A DNA stretch of 64,000 nt from Ruegeria atlantica (GCF_001458195.1 NZ_CYPU01000021.1:1-64000), one strand, 5' to 3'; counted from the first letter of the stretch, positions 1 to 10,500 are shown. Translations and numbers: made by a program. The notes: generated by a model from the letters alone, not told the origin.

Positions 1-1
1 C

Positions 2-118
2 TATCGTGCACCTGGTCAAAGCGAAGAAAGCTTTCTGAGAGAAAACGTTTCGGACTTGGAAAACGCCATTGTGGCGCTTGGCCCAGAAAATGTTGCCGCT
101 TTTATCCCTAAAAGGTAA
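2..118 (+). pseudogene. Class III aminotransferase fragment
   Basis: The frame is open from the window edge to a TAA at 116. It reads like the middle of a PLP-dependent class III (omega-) aminotransferase: a Pro-Gly-x-Ser-Glu-Glu segment, then LGPENVAAFI, which in intact enzymes continues into the AEP...G region. Here it breaks off after AAFI into three unrelated residues and a stop, so the rest of the enzyme, including the PLP lysine, is missing. The break (about base 108) lies about 75 bases before the insertion element at 184, so that element did not cut the gene directly. The upstream part is outside the window. Confidence 0.6.
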
Positions 119-239
119 GAGCGGTGCGCGTTCCGGTTTCCACTTGATTCAAAATCAATAACTTAGCGACTTCGTAAAGGAAGTGAGCCTCCCCATTTGA
201 ATGGGCCCACCGTTAAGATTAGGAAACGGAGGACCAAGA

Positions 240-518
240 ATGGCAAACAAGCGACCGAAGCCGGAAGAAATTGTCTCGAAGTTGCGGCAGGTTGAAGTTC
301 TGATGGGGCAAGGGATGCCGCGTCTGGATGCGATCAGACAGATCGGCGTTGTGGAGCAAACCTATTACCGCTGGCGCAAGCAATATGGCGGAATGGGTGT
401 AGACCAATTGAAGGAACTTAGGCGGCTTCAGAAGGAAAATGAGCGGCTCAGGCGTGCGGTATCAGACCTGACGCTCGACAAGCTTATCCTGACGGAAGCA
501 TCGAAGGGAAACTTCTAA
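240..518 (+). CDS. IS3-family transposase OrfA
   Basis: A 92-residue DNA-binding subunit of an IS3-type transposase. It has the usual start ([15 protein letters not shown]), a helix-turn-helix ([20 protein letters not shown]) and a C-terminal leucine-zipper-like helix ([18 protein letters not shown]). The ATG at 240 is chosen because GGAGG lies at 228-232 and homologues begin with Met-Ala/Ser-Lys; an in-frame ATG at 201 lacks these features. The gene ends in the OrfA tail ...EASKGNF-stop, inside which a frameshift signal links it to orfB. Confidence 0.9.
   Translation: MANKRPKPEEIVSKLRQVEVLMGQGMPRLDAIRQIGVVEQTYYRWRKQYGGMGVDQLKELRRLQKENERLRRAVSDLTLDKLILTEASKGNF
506..512 (+). promoter_or_regulatory. 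Programmed -1 frameshift heptamer GGGAAAC
   Basis: The bases GGGAAAC sit as G-GGA-AAC relative to the orfA frame, the X-XXY-YYZ arrangement that allows simultaneous slippage of two tRNAs. The orfA stop follows two codons later (516-518). A -1 slip here enters the orfB frame and gives a fused protein of about 375 residues, the active transposase in IS3 elements. Confidence 0.75.
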
Positions 519-1366
519 GCCCCTCTCGTCGCCGTGCTTGCGTCGCTCATGTTCGCAGCCAGTTCAAAGTTTCCGAGCGCCGTGCATGCCGCGTACTGGG
601 ACAGCACCGATCCACGCAAAGGCGTATTCCACGGGGCCGACCCGATGAAGAACAGCTGGTGGCCGACATGATCGAGCTTGCCAGGCAGTATGGTCGGTAT
701 GGGTATCGCCGGGTTGCGGTGTTGCTGAGAGAGGCTGGATGGTCTGTCAGTGATGGGCGCATTGAACGGCTTTGGCGACGAGAGGGGCTGAAGGTGCCTG
801 CAAAACAGCCCAAGAAGGGACGGCTTTGGCTAAACGATGGTTCATGTGTTCGACTCAGGCCGGAACATAGCAATCATGTCTGGAGCTATGACTTCGTGCA
901 TTGTCGCACCGATGATGGGAAACCTTTCCGGACGTTGAACATCATCGACGAGTTCAGCCGGGAGTGCTTGGCAATCAGGGTAAAGCGAAAACTAAACTCG
1001 GCGGATGTGATCGATGCTCTGACGGATTTGTTCATTCTGCGCGGCACACCGTCCTACATCCGTTCAGATAACGGTCCTGAGTTCGTTGCTCTGGCGGTTC
1101 GCGACTGGATTGCAGCTGTCGGAGCCAAAACGGCATACATCGAACCAGGCTCGCCTTGGGAGAACGGATTTTGTGAAAGCTTCAACGGTCGCATGAGGGA
1201 CGAGCTGTTGAACGGGGAAATCTTCTACTCGCTCAGAGAAGCGCAGATCATCATCGAAGAATGGAGGAAGCACTACAACACCAAACGACCACACAGTGCA
1301 CTGGGTTATCGCTCTCCGGCACCAGAAACCATCATCCCGATGGAACACAGGCCGATCATGCACTAA
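509..1366 (+). CDS. IS3-family transposase OrfB (DDE integrase domain), made by -1 frameshift
   Basis: The catalytic part of the transposase, translated as an OrfAB fusion after the slip at 506-512; the new frame begins K-L-L-S-P-S-R-R-R. An HTH_21-type region ([17 protein letters not shown]) is followed by an RNase H-fold rve domain. The three acidic residues are visible: Asp in WSYDFVHC, Asp in RSDNGPEF and Glu in [16 protein letters not shown], with spacing typical of the family. The C-terminus has the usual [15 protein letters not shown] motif. No frame breaks are seen, so the enzyme looks intact. An independent start at 659 is possible but would remove the N-terminal linker. Confidence 0.88.
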   Translation, partial: KLLSPSRRRACVAHVRSQFKVSERRACRVLGQHRSTQRRIPRGRPDEEQLVADMIELARQYGRYGYRRVAVLLREAGWSVSDGRIERLWRREGLKVPAKQPKKGRLWLNDGSCVRLRPEHSNHVWSYDFVHCRTDDGKPFRTLNIIDEFSRECLAIRVKRKLNSADVIDALTDLFILRGTPSYIRSDNGPEFVALAVRDWIAAVGAKTAYIEPGSPWENGFCESFNGRMRDELLNGEIFYSLREAQIIIEEWRKHYNTKRPHSALGYRSPAPETIIPMEHRPIMH

Positions 1367-1400
1367 CAATCACGTTGGACCCGTCAGATAGGGCTGCTCA

Positions 1401-2051
1401 GCGGGGCCTCTGATTGCAAAGGTTTTTTGTCCTCAAGGTGAACATTGGGGTGCGCTACTGCCATGTGACAAAAGGTGTCCAATGACAGCGAAATCGCGCG
1501 ACCTGTAAATTGGCCAACTGAGTTTTGCCACAAAGTTAACGAATATCCGGTCTTTCCGCTGCCCTGCGGCGTAGAAATTTAAGCGCCTACGGAAATTTTT
1601 TTGCTGCGCGCAGCGAGATCACGACACTTCCGGGTTGGGCTCGGTGCCGCCATTCCGACGCCATTCGCCTAGCGACCGCTTCAAACAGTCGAATGTCAGG
1701 GAGTCGAGTTACGCCCCTGAAATTGCTGAAGCATCTGAGTTTCGGGAATGGCTGCTTCCGGAGCGTGCCCCAAGGTTGCCCCGCTGCGTTGCCGCAAGGC
1801 CGATTCGAGCCCAACCCGGAAGTGATCCGGCGCTAGCTCTCGCAGATGCTGCATCGCTAACGGCCTGTGGCTTCAGCTGCGCCGCAGCAAGAAAAGCGGT
1901 CATTGATACGGTCCGCAGAGCGGGTCAGGGCTTAAATCGAGGAGATGCGGGACCAAGAGGACATAAGGTGGCGGGGTGCCTGTTGGCGCTGTGGAAAACA
2001 TGCAGCCAGATATTTCTGGACTCCTGACGCAGTGTCAGAGTTTATTACAGC
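1401..2051. other. Gene-free stretch with a diverged intergenic repeat copy
   Basis: No open frame here resembles a protein. Bases about 1634-1690 (TTGGGCTCGG... ending in ATTCGCCTAGCGACCGCTT) resemble the repeat family seen more clearly at 11088-11157 and 25641-25710. Nothing else is recognisable; the stretch probably contains the TetR gene promoter at its right end. Confidence 0.4.
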
Positions 2052-2711
2052 ATGTCAGAAAACACTGGAACACACTCGGATTCTGGCGTCTCCGTTCGTC
2101 ACATGGCGCCAAGCAAGGCGGCATTGACGAGGGCGTCTATACTCGACGCAGGCAGAAAATATTTGGAGACCCATCCATTTCGCGATTTGACGGTTGGTAA
2201 CCTGATGGCCGGAACGGAATACAGCAGACCGGCATTTTATCTTTACTTCAATGATCTTCACGGACTGATGGAGACGCTTTTGGACGAGGTCAAAGGAGGC
2301 ATTGTCGAAGGCGCACGGATCTGGCTCACAAACGAGGGAGATGCGATTGCCAGCCTTCAAGAAAGCCTCAAAGCACTGGTTGACGTTGGGTACGAATGCG
2401 GGGGCATTCTGAAGTCTGTTTCGGACGCGGCGCCAAGTGATGCGAGGCTGGAGCATGTCTGGGAGACCTTCCTTGGATCCTTTGACGAGGTGGTTTCGGC
2501 CCGCATTGCACATGATCAAGCCAAAGGCATCACGCCTGAATTTGATCCGCTTTCTATGGCACATGCGCTGAACCGAATGGGTGCGGGCGTCCTTATTCAG
2601 GCATTTGGCACCACTCAAAAGGCCGACAAAGACGTGGTCCTTGAAACCATCACGCGGATTTGGATTTCAACGCTCTATCCATTCAACCTGAACAAGGCGC
2701 GGGGCGTGTAA
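2052..2711 (+). CDS. TetR/AcrR-family regulator, EthR-like
   Basis: A 219-residue transcriptional repressor. Residues about 25-75 form the TetR helix-turn-helix (RASILDAGRKYLETHPFRDL, then SRPAFYLYFNDLHGLMETLL, with the recognition helix ending in YFYF-like YLYF). The C-terminal ligand domain resembles EthR in layout and ends in a helix with IWISTLY. The protein sits 92 bases upstream of, and in line with, the DUF1254 gene, so that gene is its most likely target, which is inference. The ATG at 2052 has a poor ribosome site; an in-frame ATG at 2103 is the alternative and would still keep the whole DNA-binding domain. Confidence 0.85.
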   Translation: MSENTGTHSDSGVSVRHMAPSKAALTRASILDAGRKYLETHPFRDLTVGNLMAGTEYSRPAFYLYFNDLHGLMETLLDEVKGGIVEGARIWLTNEGDAIASLQESLKALVDVGYECGGILKSVSDAAPSDARLEHVWETFLGSFDEVVSARIAHDQAKGITPEFDPLSMAHALNRMGAGVLIQAFGTTQKADKDVVLETITRIWISTLYPFNLNKARGV

Positions 2712-2803
2712 GGCCACCGCACAAAACATTATTTTACGATTTTCTACGGTCACAACCACCACTCGAACACTCGAACACCAAAAAACTTCAAGGAGGAAAA
2801 CAG

Positions 2804-4384
2804 ATGGGAATTTTCAAATCATTAAGTATCGCGGCCGGTGTGGCCGCCGTTGTTGGAGGGCTGTCGGCCGGCGCTGTGCGCGCTGACGACCCAACGCCCG
2901 GGTACAACACCAAGATTCCCAAGGGATTGCTAACGCCGGACAAATACCCGACACGGGTTGGCGATATCGAGTTCTTTGATGGCATTCCCACGGCCGCAAC
3001 AGCCGAAGCGCTGTACAATCACCTGGACTACATACGGGGCGTTCAAACGTTCCTGACCGGCATGCCCGCTGCTTCGCTTGAAGCGATCCGGCGCAGCGAG
3101 ATGCATGACGGAAAAACCAGTTCCAACAGGGTGTCCATTTTCGACACGCTGATGGACAGCAACTCGTTGTTCCTGACCGGGAACACCGACACGGTTTATG
3201 TCAGTGTCATTCTCAACCTGAAGGAAGACGGACCGACGGTTATTGAGCTTCCGGCGGGCACAGGCCCCGGTACAGTGAACGACGCGTTCTTCCGGTTCGT
3301 GGTTGATACCGGCGCGCCGGGACCAGATGCGGGCAAGGGGGGCAAGTACCTGATCCTGCCGCCGGATTACGAAGGCGAGCTGGAAGGCCCGGTCGGCGGT
3401 CAGGAGACCGAAATCGACGGCGAAACCTATTTCGTTGCCCAGTCCACAAGCTGGATCAACTGGTTCATTGCCCGAGGGTTCCTGAAGGACGGCAAGCCGG
3501 ATTTCTCGAGCGAGCTTTTCCGCGAGGGATTGAAAGTCTATCCGCTTGCGGCAAAGGACAATCCGCCGGAGATGGTGTTCACCGACAAATCGGGTGTCGC
3601 CTACAACACCATTCACTCCACCGATTTCGACTTCTACAAGGAGTTGCACACAGTCATCGACCGCGAGCCTGTTGCCTTCCTTGACCCGGAACTGCGGGGC
3701 CTGTTTACGTCCATTGGCGTTCAGAAAGGCAAGCCGTTCAATCCTGATTTGCGGATGAAGAACATCCTGATCAAGGCCGCCGAGGTTGCCAACGCAACCG
3801 CGCGCACGCTGCTTTGGTACGAGCGCAACCCGGCGGACTTCATCTATGAAGGCAGCTATTGGAAGGTCGGGTTCCCGGGTGGGAACTATGAATTCCTGCT
3901 CGACGATGGGGCCGGTGGCCGCGATCTTGATGGCCGGACAGAGTTCTTCTACTTCGCGACTGTGAATACACCCGCCATGACCCTGAAGCTGGTAGGTAAA
4001 GGGTCGCAATATGCGTGGGGCGCGCTGGACGAGAACGGTGACTACCTTGACGGTAGCAAGAGCTATCGCCTGAATATTCCGGCCGATCCACCGGCGGAGA
4101 ACTTCCTGTCGATCGTGCTGTATGATCCGCAAACCCGGTCGCAGCTTCAGACCGGTCAGCCTTTCCCGAGCTACAACAGCGAGAAGCACAAGGATAAGGT
4201 GACGTACAACGAAGACGGGTCTGTCGATCTGTATTTCGGACCGGAAGCGCCGGAAGGCTGGGAAAACAACTGGATCGAAACGGTGCCCGGAAAAGGCTTC
4301 TTCGCTATCCTGCGGCTTTACAGCCCGACCGAGCCATGGTTCGAGAAAACCTGGCGCCCCGGGGATATCGAACTTCTCGATTGA
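2804..4384 (+). CDS. Secreted DUF1254/DUF1214 protein
   Basis: A 526-residue protein with an N-terminal signal peptide (GVAAVVGGLSAGAVRA, cut after ARA-like VRADD). Residues about 60-190 match the DUF1254 pattern (GIPTAATAEALYNHLDYIRG, then DTLMDSNSLFLTGNTDTVY), and the C-terminal third matches DUF1214 (FFYFATVNTPAM..., FLSIVLYDPQTRS, WIETVPGKGFFAILRLYSP, ending WRPGDIELL). These families are exported proteins of unknown biochemical role. The ATG at 2804 has a strong AAGGAGG at 2790-2796; an upstream in-frame start at 2660 would overlap tetR and lose the signal peptide. The TetR gene just upstream suggests induction by a small molecule. Confidence 0.85.
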   Translation: MGIFKSLSIAAGVAAVVGGLSAGAVRADDPTPGYNTKIPKGLLTPDKYPTRVGDIEFFDGIPTAATAEALYNHLDYIRGVQTFLTGMPAASLEAIRRSEMHDGKTSSNRVSIFDTLMDSNSLFLTGNTDTVYVSVILNLKEDGPTVIELPAGTGPGTVNDAFFRFVVDTGAPGPDAGKGGKYLILPPDYEGELEGPVGGQETEIDGETYFVAQSTSWINWFIARGFLKDGKPDFSSELFREGLKVYPLAAKDNPPEMVFTDKSGVAYNTIHSTDFDFYKELHTVIDREPVAFLDPELRGLFTSIGVQKGKPFNPDLRMKNILIKAAEVANATARTLLWYERNPADFIYEGSYWKVGFPGGNYEFLLDDGAGGRDLDGRTEFFYFATVNTPAMTLKLVGKGSQYAWGALDENGDYLDGSKSYRLNIPADPPAENFLSIVLYDPQTRSQLQTGQPFPSYNSEKHKDKVTYNEDGSVDLYFGPEAPEGWENNWIETVPGKGFFAILRLYSPTEPWFEKTWRPGDIELLD

Positions 4385-4398
4385 TGTTCACTGGTCAG

Positions 4399-4412
4399 GA
4401 GCGGGCCCGCTC
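4399..4412. promoter_or_regulatory. 14-bp perfect palindrome GAGCGGGCCCGCTC
   Basis: A self-complementary, G+C-only-flanked sequence 14 bases after the DUF1254 stop codon and about 40 bases before the next gene. It could form a hairpin that stabilises or ends the upstream transcript. There is no T-run after it, so a classical terminator is not supported. Confidence 0.35.
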
Positions 4413-4452
4413 GCTCCCGACACAAATTCAAACATAGGCCGGAGACATCGTT

Positions 4453-4848
4453 TTGCGCGTGGTTTACATTCTGACATGGGTCATGGTTGCCGTTTTTCTG
4501 CTTGGGGAAACCGCACGCCGTGGCATTGGCTACTTCTCGATCAACGCCACGACGATGATCGAGGATTACCTGTGTGGCCTTTTGCTTTTGGCGGCGGCCC
4601 TGACGTGGCACTCAGGTCATAGATACGGCCCGGTCCTGATGGCCTCTGCTTGGGCTTATGGCACCGGCGGGATGTTCGTGCCGTTTGCCGCCCATCTGGA
4701 AGCGTGGCTGCGGCAGGAGACATTCCGGCCCGATCATCCGCATGAGGACGTCAATTCGGTCATTCTGAAAGGCGTGATCTGGGCGGTGTGCCTGATCTGT
4801 TTCGCGATTTCGTTCAGGTATGCGGTAAGACAACGCACATCACAGTAG
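4453..4848 (+). CDS. Small membrane protein of unknown function
   Basis: A 131-residue protein with about four hydrophobic segments (VVYILTWVMVAVFLLGET, LCGLLLLAAALTWH, YGPVLMASAWAYGTGGMFVP, GVIWAVCLICFAISF). I do not recognise a family. The start is a TTG at 4453 preceded by CCGGAGA at suitable spacing. It lies 68 bases after the DUF1254 gene on the same strand and may be its third operon member after tetR; a role in the same envelope process is only a guess. Confidence 0.6.
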   Translation: MRVVYILTWVMVAVFLLGETARRGIGYFSINATTMIEDYLCGLLLLAAALTWHSGHRYGPVLMASAWAYGTGGMFVPFAAHLEAWLRQETFRPDHPHEDVNSVILKGVIWAVCLICFAISFRYAVRQRTSQ

Positions 4849-5546
4849 GAAGGTAGAGGTTTCCAGCGCTAGGTGCGCGAATGCCCTCACTGCAAAACGA
4901 TGAATGGGATTGTAACTGCTATTCGCCAAGGCTTACCTGGGCGTCCGCCTTGGGCTCTTCAGTGACATCTGACCCAAATGGTAAGATTTTCTGGGGTTGA
5001 ATGACCGCAGTGGGGAAACCGCGCTGCAGCGCTGCGCGCCCGCCAGCAATCGAGCCCACATGATGTGGTCAAATTCTCTGCGTCCGCATAAGGCGGCTTG
5101 GTCCGCAACTCGGTCATAGGCACTTCAGATTTTGCTGCACCGAAAACGAATGACCGCTTTCCTGGCTGCGATGCGGCGGACTTATAATGCCAACTTTTTA
5201 GCTGCGTCTGCAAACAGTGCCGCAAGACTATGTCCGGATTGGGCTCGATGCGGACAATCAGAGCAATTCAGTGAACGGCTGCCTTGCGGACGAACCCGCC
5301 GGTCACCAGGCTCAGCCAGCCGACAGCTAAATGCGCAATCCTGCCGTTGGCTCTATTTGCTGCAATCGCACGTTTGGCGTGGATTTCGAGGAGAACTCGA
5401 CCGAAAGCTGCCATTTAACAAAGACGCCGCAAAGTGCGGCATTTGCCGAGAGCAGACCGCGGGATGCAGCCGATTTTCGCCTGCAGGTCAGTTGATTCCC
5501 ATTTGCCATTCAGGTCCAATCCCTCGAACCAGGGAGCGAATCGTAC
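4849..5546. repeat. Gene-free stretch with degenerate intergenic repeat copies
   Basis: About 700 bases without a credible gene. Segments around 5148-5175 (AATGACCGCTTTCCTGGCTG) and 5236-5285 (GGATTGGGCTCGATGCGGAC...AACGGCTGCC) match parts of the dispersed repeat family of this window in scrambled, diverged form. The last 40 bases before 5547 should contain the sulfatase translation start region. Confidence 0.45.
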
Positions 5547-7202
5547 ATGATACAAAGACTGAACACCCCAACTGCCGCCGCCTTCTTCATTGTGAGCCTA
5601 GCAAGTTTGGCCATGGCTCAATCCGGGCCCATCATTCACGATGCCGAATACGACATCCTCTTCGAACAACACGCAGAAGACTGGGCCGAGCAAGACGCCC
5701 GGGTCGACCAGCGACTAAACGAACTGCGTGAGGCCAACGGCGGCAAACCTCCCAATATCGTCTATATCCTGATCGACGATGTCAGTTTCGGCCAGATGGG
5801 AATTCCCATCATGAACGACGTCTCTGGTATCGCCACGCCGCGCATCAATCAGTTGGCCGCGGAAGGCGCGGCACTGACCCGAATGTACACGGAGGTTTCC
5901 TGCACCCCCACGCGGACAGCCCTTCTGACGGGCCGCCTGCCGGTTCGGGCCGGTGTTACGGATGTCAAAGGGGTGATTGTCGGTGAGGGATTGTCCGCAG
6001 AAGAAGTGACAGTCGCAGAAGTTCTCAAGCAATCAGGCTACAACACCAGTCATGTCGGCAAATGGCACCAAGGCGACATCAACGAAGCGTTCCCGCACAA
6101 TCAAGGCTTCGACAAGGCGTTTTTCCCGGTTCACCAACAAGTGCAGCTGAGCCTGATGACACCTGAAGGTGCGAGGTCCGGCAACCTCGTGGGCTGGCAC
6201 TCGACTGGGCAGTCGCAGGGCTATGTGATCGACGCTTTCTTCAAACCGTTTGGGCTGGTCACCGGGCTGGAAGCCGAAGCTGGCGGCAACGCTATTGAAG
6301 TCGGTCTTGAACCGGGGGAAGAGTGGACCCAGTCACATTACATCGAAATGAACGAGCGTTATCAGAGACAGACGCTGGAGGAGTTGGATCGCCTTGCGTC
6401 AGAGGAGGAGCCTTTCTTCCTTCAATACTGGCCGCTATGGCCGATCAACTTCGTTCAGGACGGTGAGTACGTCTCGCGCAATGGGGGTTTCCAAGCCGAA
6501 AAACTCCAGGTTCTGGACGGAATGCTCGGGGAAGTGTTTGACAAGGTCGATGACCTCGGGATCGGTGGACACACCATTGTGATCCTGATGTCGGACAACG
6601 GGCTAATGTATCAGTTCGAAGGCAAGTCCGGATTTTCCCAACTGATCTATCGTGGCGGTAAGACTCAACACCTCGAAGGCGGAGTTCGGGTAGACGCTTA
6701 CATTCGGTGGCCGGATGTAATCGCACCGGGCAGCCGAATGGCTGACATCGTTCACGTTTCGGACCTGTTCACGACCTTTGCACGCCTTGGGGGAGGCAAG
6801 GAGTTCATCCCGCGCGATCGCGTAATTGACGGCATAGACCAAACCGCTCTGCTGCTGGAGGGCGATGGAAACGGGCGGAGAGACTTTGTCTACATTTACG
6901 AAGGTCCGGTCCTGCGTTCCGTGGTGAAGCAGGAGTACAAGCTTCATCTTCCTGCGCCGGGGGCGCCGGCTGCCACTGCGGGTGTCTACAACCTTCTGCG
7001 TGATCCACGTGAGATGTTCCCCTTTGTGGAAAATTCTCTTTGGTCGTCAGCGTCTTTTCAGGACATGGTCAAACGCCACTTGAAGCGAATAGCCGAGTAT
7101 CCCCATCTGCCGCTTGGAACGGACGTTCCCTACGAAGGGATCGATAACCTGCGCCCCGAAAGCATCAAAGCGCGGGAACTCTTTTTCAGCCGCAACAAGT
7201 AG
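5547..7202 (+). CDS. Secreted arylsulfatase (formylglycine-dependent sulfatase)
   Basis: A 551-residue sulfatase with a signal peptide (FFIVSLASLAMAQS). The sulfatase signature C-T-P-T-R is at Cys119 (SCTPTRTALLTGR); the cysteine must be converted to formylglycine by a separate enzyme not found in this window. Metal-binding Asp77-Asp78 (YILIDDVSFG), the GKWHQGD motif and a late SDNG motif (ILMSDNGLMYQFEGKSG) complete the active-site set. It likely removes sulfate from aryl or polysaccharide esters in the periplasm. It stands alone on the plus strand, facing the cyclase gene across a hairpin. The true substrate cannot be told from sequence. Confidence 0.9.
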   Translation: MIQRLNTPTAAAFFIVSLASLAMAQSGPIIHDAEYDILFEQHAEDWAEQDARVDQRLNELREANGGKPPNIVYILIDDVSFGQMGIPIMNDVSGIATPRINQLAAEGAALTRMYTEVSCTPTRTALLTGRLPVRAGVTDVKGVIVGEGLSAEEVTVAEVLKQSGYNTSHVGKWHQGDINEAFPHNQGFDKAFFPVHQQVQLSLMTPEGARSGNLVGWHSTGQSQGYVIDAFFKPFGLVTGLEAEAGGNAIEVGLEPGEEWTQSHYIEMNERYQRQTLEELDRLASEEEPFFLQYWPLWPINFVQDGEYVSRNGGFQAEKLQVLDGMLGEVFDKVDDLGIGGHTIVILMSDNGLMYQFEGKSGFSQLIYRGGKTQHLEGGVRVDAYIRWPDVIAPGSRMADIVHVSDLFTTFARLGGGKEFIPRDRVIDGIDQTALLLEGDGNGRRDFVYIYEGPVLRSVVKQEYKLHLPAPGAPAATAGVYNLLRDPREMFPFVENSLWSSASFQDMVKRHLKRIAEYPHLPLGTDVPYEGIDNLRPESIKARELFFSRNK

Positions 7203-7533
7203 CGGATAGAGCCTCGCTTTTGTTGAGCTGGCATGGAACGTCAATCCAAGCCTTGCCGTTCCCGCATGTCATCCGCTTGAAAACGGCTTCGCCAATGGCA
7301 GCAACGCCGGCACCGTTTCGCTGAACGGAAGTCGACAAGGTCCTCAACGAAAGTCTGCTCTTTTTCATCTTTCGCGAGGCAGACTGCTTTCGCCGCTGGA
7401 TGCTGCGGCGCCGAGTATGACCGCAATGTCTGCAAAGCCGCCGGACGTAGCGTTGCTATCGACCGGCAAGTTTGGGCTCAAAACAGACCTTCGACGAGTT
7501 CAGATGAACGACCGAAGTGCGGACAAACCGGTC

Positions 7534-7555
7534 GCTCATTCGGAGGTGAATGAGC
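7534..7555. terminator. 8-bp perfect hairpin between convergent genes
   Basis: GCTCATTC at 7534-7541 and GAATGAGC at 7548-7555 pair perfectly around a 6-base loop. It lies in the 374-base gap (7203-7576) between two genes that converge, a position suited to ending transcription from either side. There is no T-run. The rest of the gap contains a diverged repeat copy (about 7470-7542). Confidence 0.4.
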
Positions 7556-7576
7556 CGAAATGTGTTTGCAACTTCC

Positions 7577-10500
7577 TTACTCCAAATTGCATCGATCCAG
7601 AATTTCTCTCGCTCTGAGAAAATCCGGCAAATCTCTTCCCTCCGTGAACTTTGTCAGGATTGGCTCCAGATGGTCGCGCGCTGCTTGCAGATCTCCGGAC
7701 TGCAGGCGCAACTTCGTGAGATCCACCGCCGCCCGCAGCTCAAAAAGCCGCGCTTGCCGCGCTTGGGCTGCTGCCTTGGCTCTCACGAAGCACTCCTCCG
7801 CGGCGTCATGCTCCGACGCGTCTTTGCAAAGTAGAATGTTTCCACGGATCCGGTTAAATTCCGCATCCCACCAATGACCACCCGTATTTCCACCCATCTC
7901 GGACGCAGTCTTAACGATCTGCAGCGCGGCCTCGGCATTGCCCTTTTGAGCGAGCGCCAACGCAAAGGCGGCGTCCAACGGAAAACACCAAGCTCCCCAG
8001 AAACCCTGCCACCCTGAAATCGACCTTTCCATACGAGCCAGGCCCTCGGTTTCGGAGCCAGTTTCGGTTTCCACCCAGCCGACAAAACCACTTGCCAGAT
8101 CGCGTGCCTCCGGCGGTAAACGTCCGGCATCCGTCAACGCGATAAGGCGACCGGCTTGTGAATTGATCGCATCATACTCCGATCTGAGCATCATGACGAT
8201 CAACGAACAGAAGAGCGTTTCGAGAAGCGAATAGCCGTGGTTCAGGCGAATTGCCTGCCCGATCGCTTTATCCGCAATCTCCTTGGCGCGATCCGGATAC
8301 CCTAAAACACACAAGTTTACTGCCTTCAGACTGTGGGCACAAAGCCCCGGATCGTGACCACCGTAGTGAAATGTCATCCAATGATGTTTTTCCTCTTCAT
8401 AAGCCTCAATGCCTTTTTCCGTGGACGTCAGCGCACCGGCAAAATCGCCCAGCAAGGACAGAGCAGCCCACTCGCAGTGGTGACCTTCCAATTCGAGCGC
8501 TTCGTCTCCGATTTCCTTTGCCAGTGGAATAAGTCGATTTGCGAGATCGCGCATCTTTGGCACTGCGCCGAGCATGAAATAGTAGAACCAAAGGCCCCAG
8601 AGTGCTTTAAACCGTTGCTCCGGCGCCCCGTGATCATCGCCAAGCTGCAGGGCGGTAAAGTAAGTTTCATACACTTCATCACTAGCGGGGCCGAGCACCT
8701 GTACCTGGCAAGGTCCAATTGAAAGTAGGACGTCGATTTCCCTTGCGTGGCGCGCTTCACTCGCCGAAATCTCCCGCAAGTGTTCCAAAGCATGCGAATA
8801 GTTCTCAAGTGCTTCGGCAAATCCAGCAGTTTCATTGGAGCGATCACCCGCCGCGATCCAAAAATCGATCGCTTCCGGGCGCAGACCAGCCTCCGTCAAA
8901 TGATAGGCGATCATCGCAGGATCACTGTTTTCGGCGTGTTCCATGAGATGGCGTCCGATACGCTCGTGCAACTCTAAACGTCGCGACTTGAGAAGCGACC
9001 CATAGGCGGCTTCCTGGATCAAGGCGTGCCGAAATTCGTAGACGGCATCGGGCCCCGAACCGCGCCGTGACACAAGCCCTTCCAGTTCAAGTATTTTTAG
9101 CGAAGAAAAAAGTGTTTCTTGATCGGCTTGAGAGGCAACCAGAATAAGATCGGCTGTGAAACGACGACCAATGACTGCGCCAAGCTGTGCAACGTCTTTG
9201 ACAGGCGACAATCTGTCCAGTCGCGCCATCAGTGTCTCTTGCAACGTCATGGGAATGGCTTGCTGAGAGATGGCACCCGCGACCACAAGGCGGTCCCCAT
9301 CTTCTCGCAAATAGTCCGAATGAAGTATCGAGCGTGTCAATTCCTCAATAAATAAAGGCACTCCGTCCGTACGTTGCGCGATCTGATCTTGCACGGCGGC
9401 GGGCAACGAACGACCTTGCGTAACCGCTTGAATAAGAGCTCGCACCGCCTTCCGGTCCAGTCGCTTCAGCATCATGAATGAAACATGCGGATCGTTGGTC
9501 CAAGCCACTTCGACACCTGGACGTGCTGTGACAACCAGTAAAATCGGAAGTCTGGACGCCGCGTCGACAACTCGATTGACGAACTCCAGTGTTGAATCAT
9601 CGCTCCAATGAAGATCTTCGAACACGATGAGCATGGGCCCCTTCGCGCCGCGCAACTCAACCATTTCCATGAGCTCAACCAGAACACGTTCCCGGCGCAA
9701 TTCCGGATCAGGTTCGATGTCTGACATCTTACGAGCGTTTTTCAGGCGGAGGAGAGACGCGATTATCTCGTTTGGATTTTCACCAAGCGCGGACTTGAAC
9801 TTGGACAAGCGTCTTTCAGGGTTGTCGTCGTGGGCAAACCCTGCCACGTGCTCAAAATACCCGATGACTGGCGCAAAAGCGGTTCCCCTGTGAAAATTCG
9901 AACACTGAAATTGCAGTCGGGTGATGTCGTCATTCACAATTTCGCGTCGCAGGCTTTTGAGAAGCCTTGACTTGCCAATTCCAGCTTCTCCCGAAATGAA
10001 AACAACGGAACCGGTTCCCTGCTCCACCGAAGCCCATCGGCGCCGAAGCAGGTCGGCTTCCTCTGATCTGCCCACCAAGTCCGTAATGTCGGCGCCGCGC
10101 AGCACATCGAACCGGTTGGTGCCTGTCTTCTCGTGTAAAACGCGCCATGCAGGCAGAGGATCGGAAAAACCGGAGATTTGTTGCGCGCCCAACGCTTCGT
10201 AGTCGAAGACATCTCCAACCAACGCCTGAGTTTCTGCCGAGATGACAATTGAACCGGGGTCGGCCAGGGTTTGGAGGCGGGCCGCCAAATTGGGTGTCTC
10301 ACCGACGACCGAGTCAAAATCAGTCACTGACGCACCGGTCATATCACCGATCACGACCGTGCCTGTTGCAATACCAATTCTGACTTCCAGACTGTCCGGG
10401 GCGCCAGGTCCAACGGGTGAGACTTGGCTTACACTCGAGACGACATGTCGCGCCGCCCGAACAGCGTTTTCACTGTCATTTTCTTTCGCGTCCGGAAACC

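Larger units (their letters stand above)
184..1400 (+). mobile_element. IS3-family insertion sequence (IS407-like), complete
   Basis: Two overlapping transposase frames (orfA, orfB) lie between imperfect inverted ends. The left end starts TGAGC at 184 and the right end closes with GCTCA at 1400. The left end and the reverse complement of the right end align for about 30 bases with one gap: TGAGC, then CCC, TGA, GGG, CCA and CGT blocks in the same order. I see no matching direct repeat outside the ends (GAAG on the left, GCGG on the right), so one flank has probably been rearranged since insertion. Both frames are undamaged, so the element may still be active. Confidence 0.85.

Noticed and set aside
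5132..5731. A 199-residue plus-strand frame before the sulfatase
   Set aside because: It has no family resemblance, runs into the sulfatase gene in another frame, and covers only intergenic repeat fragments.
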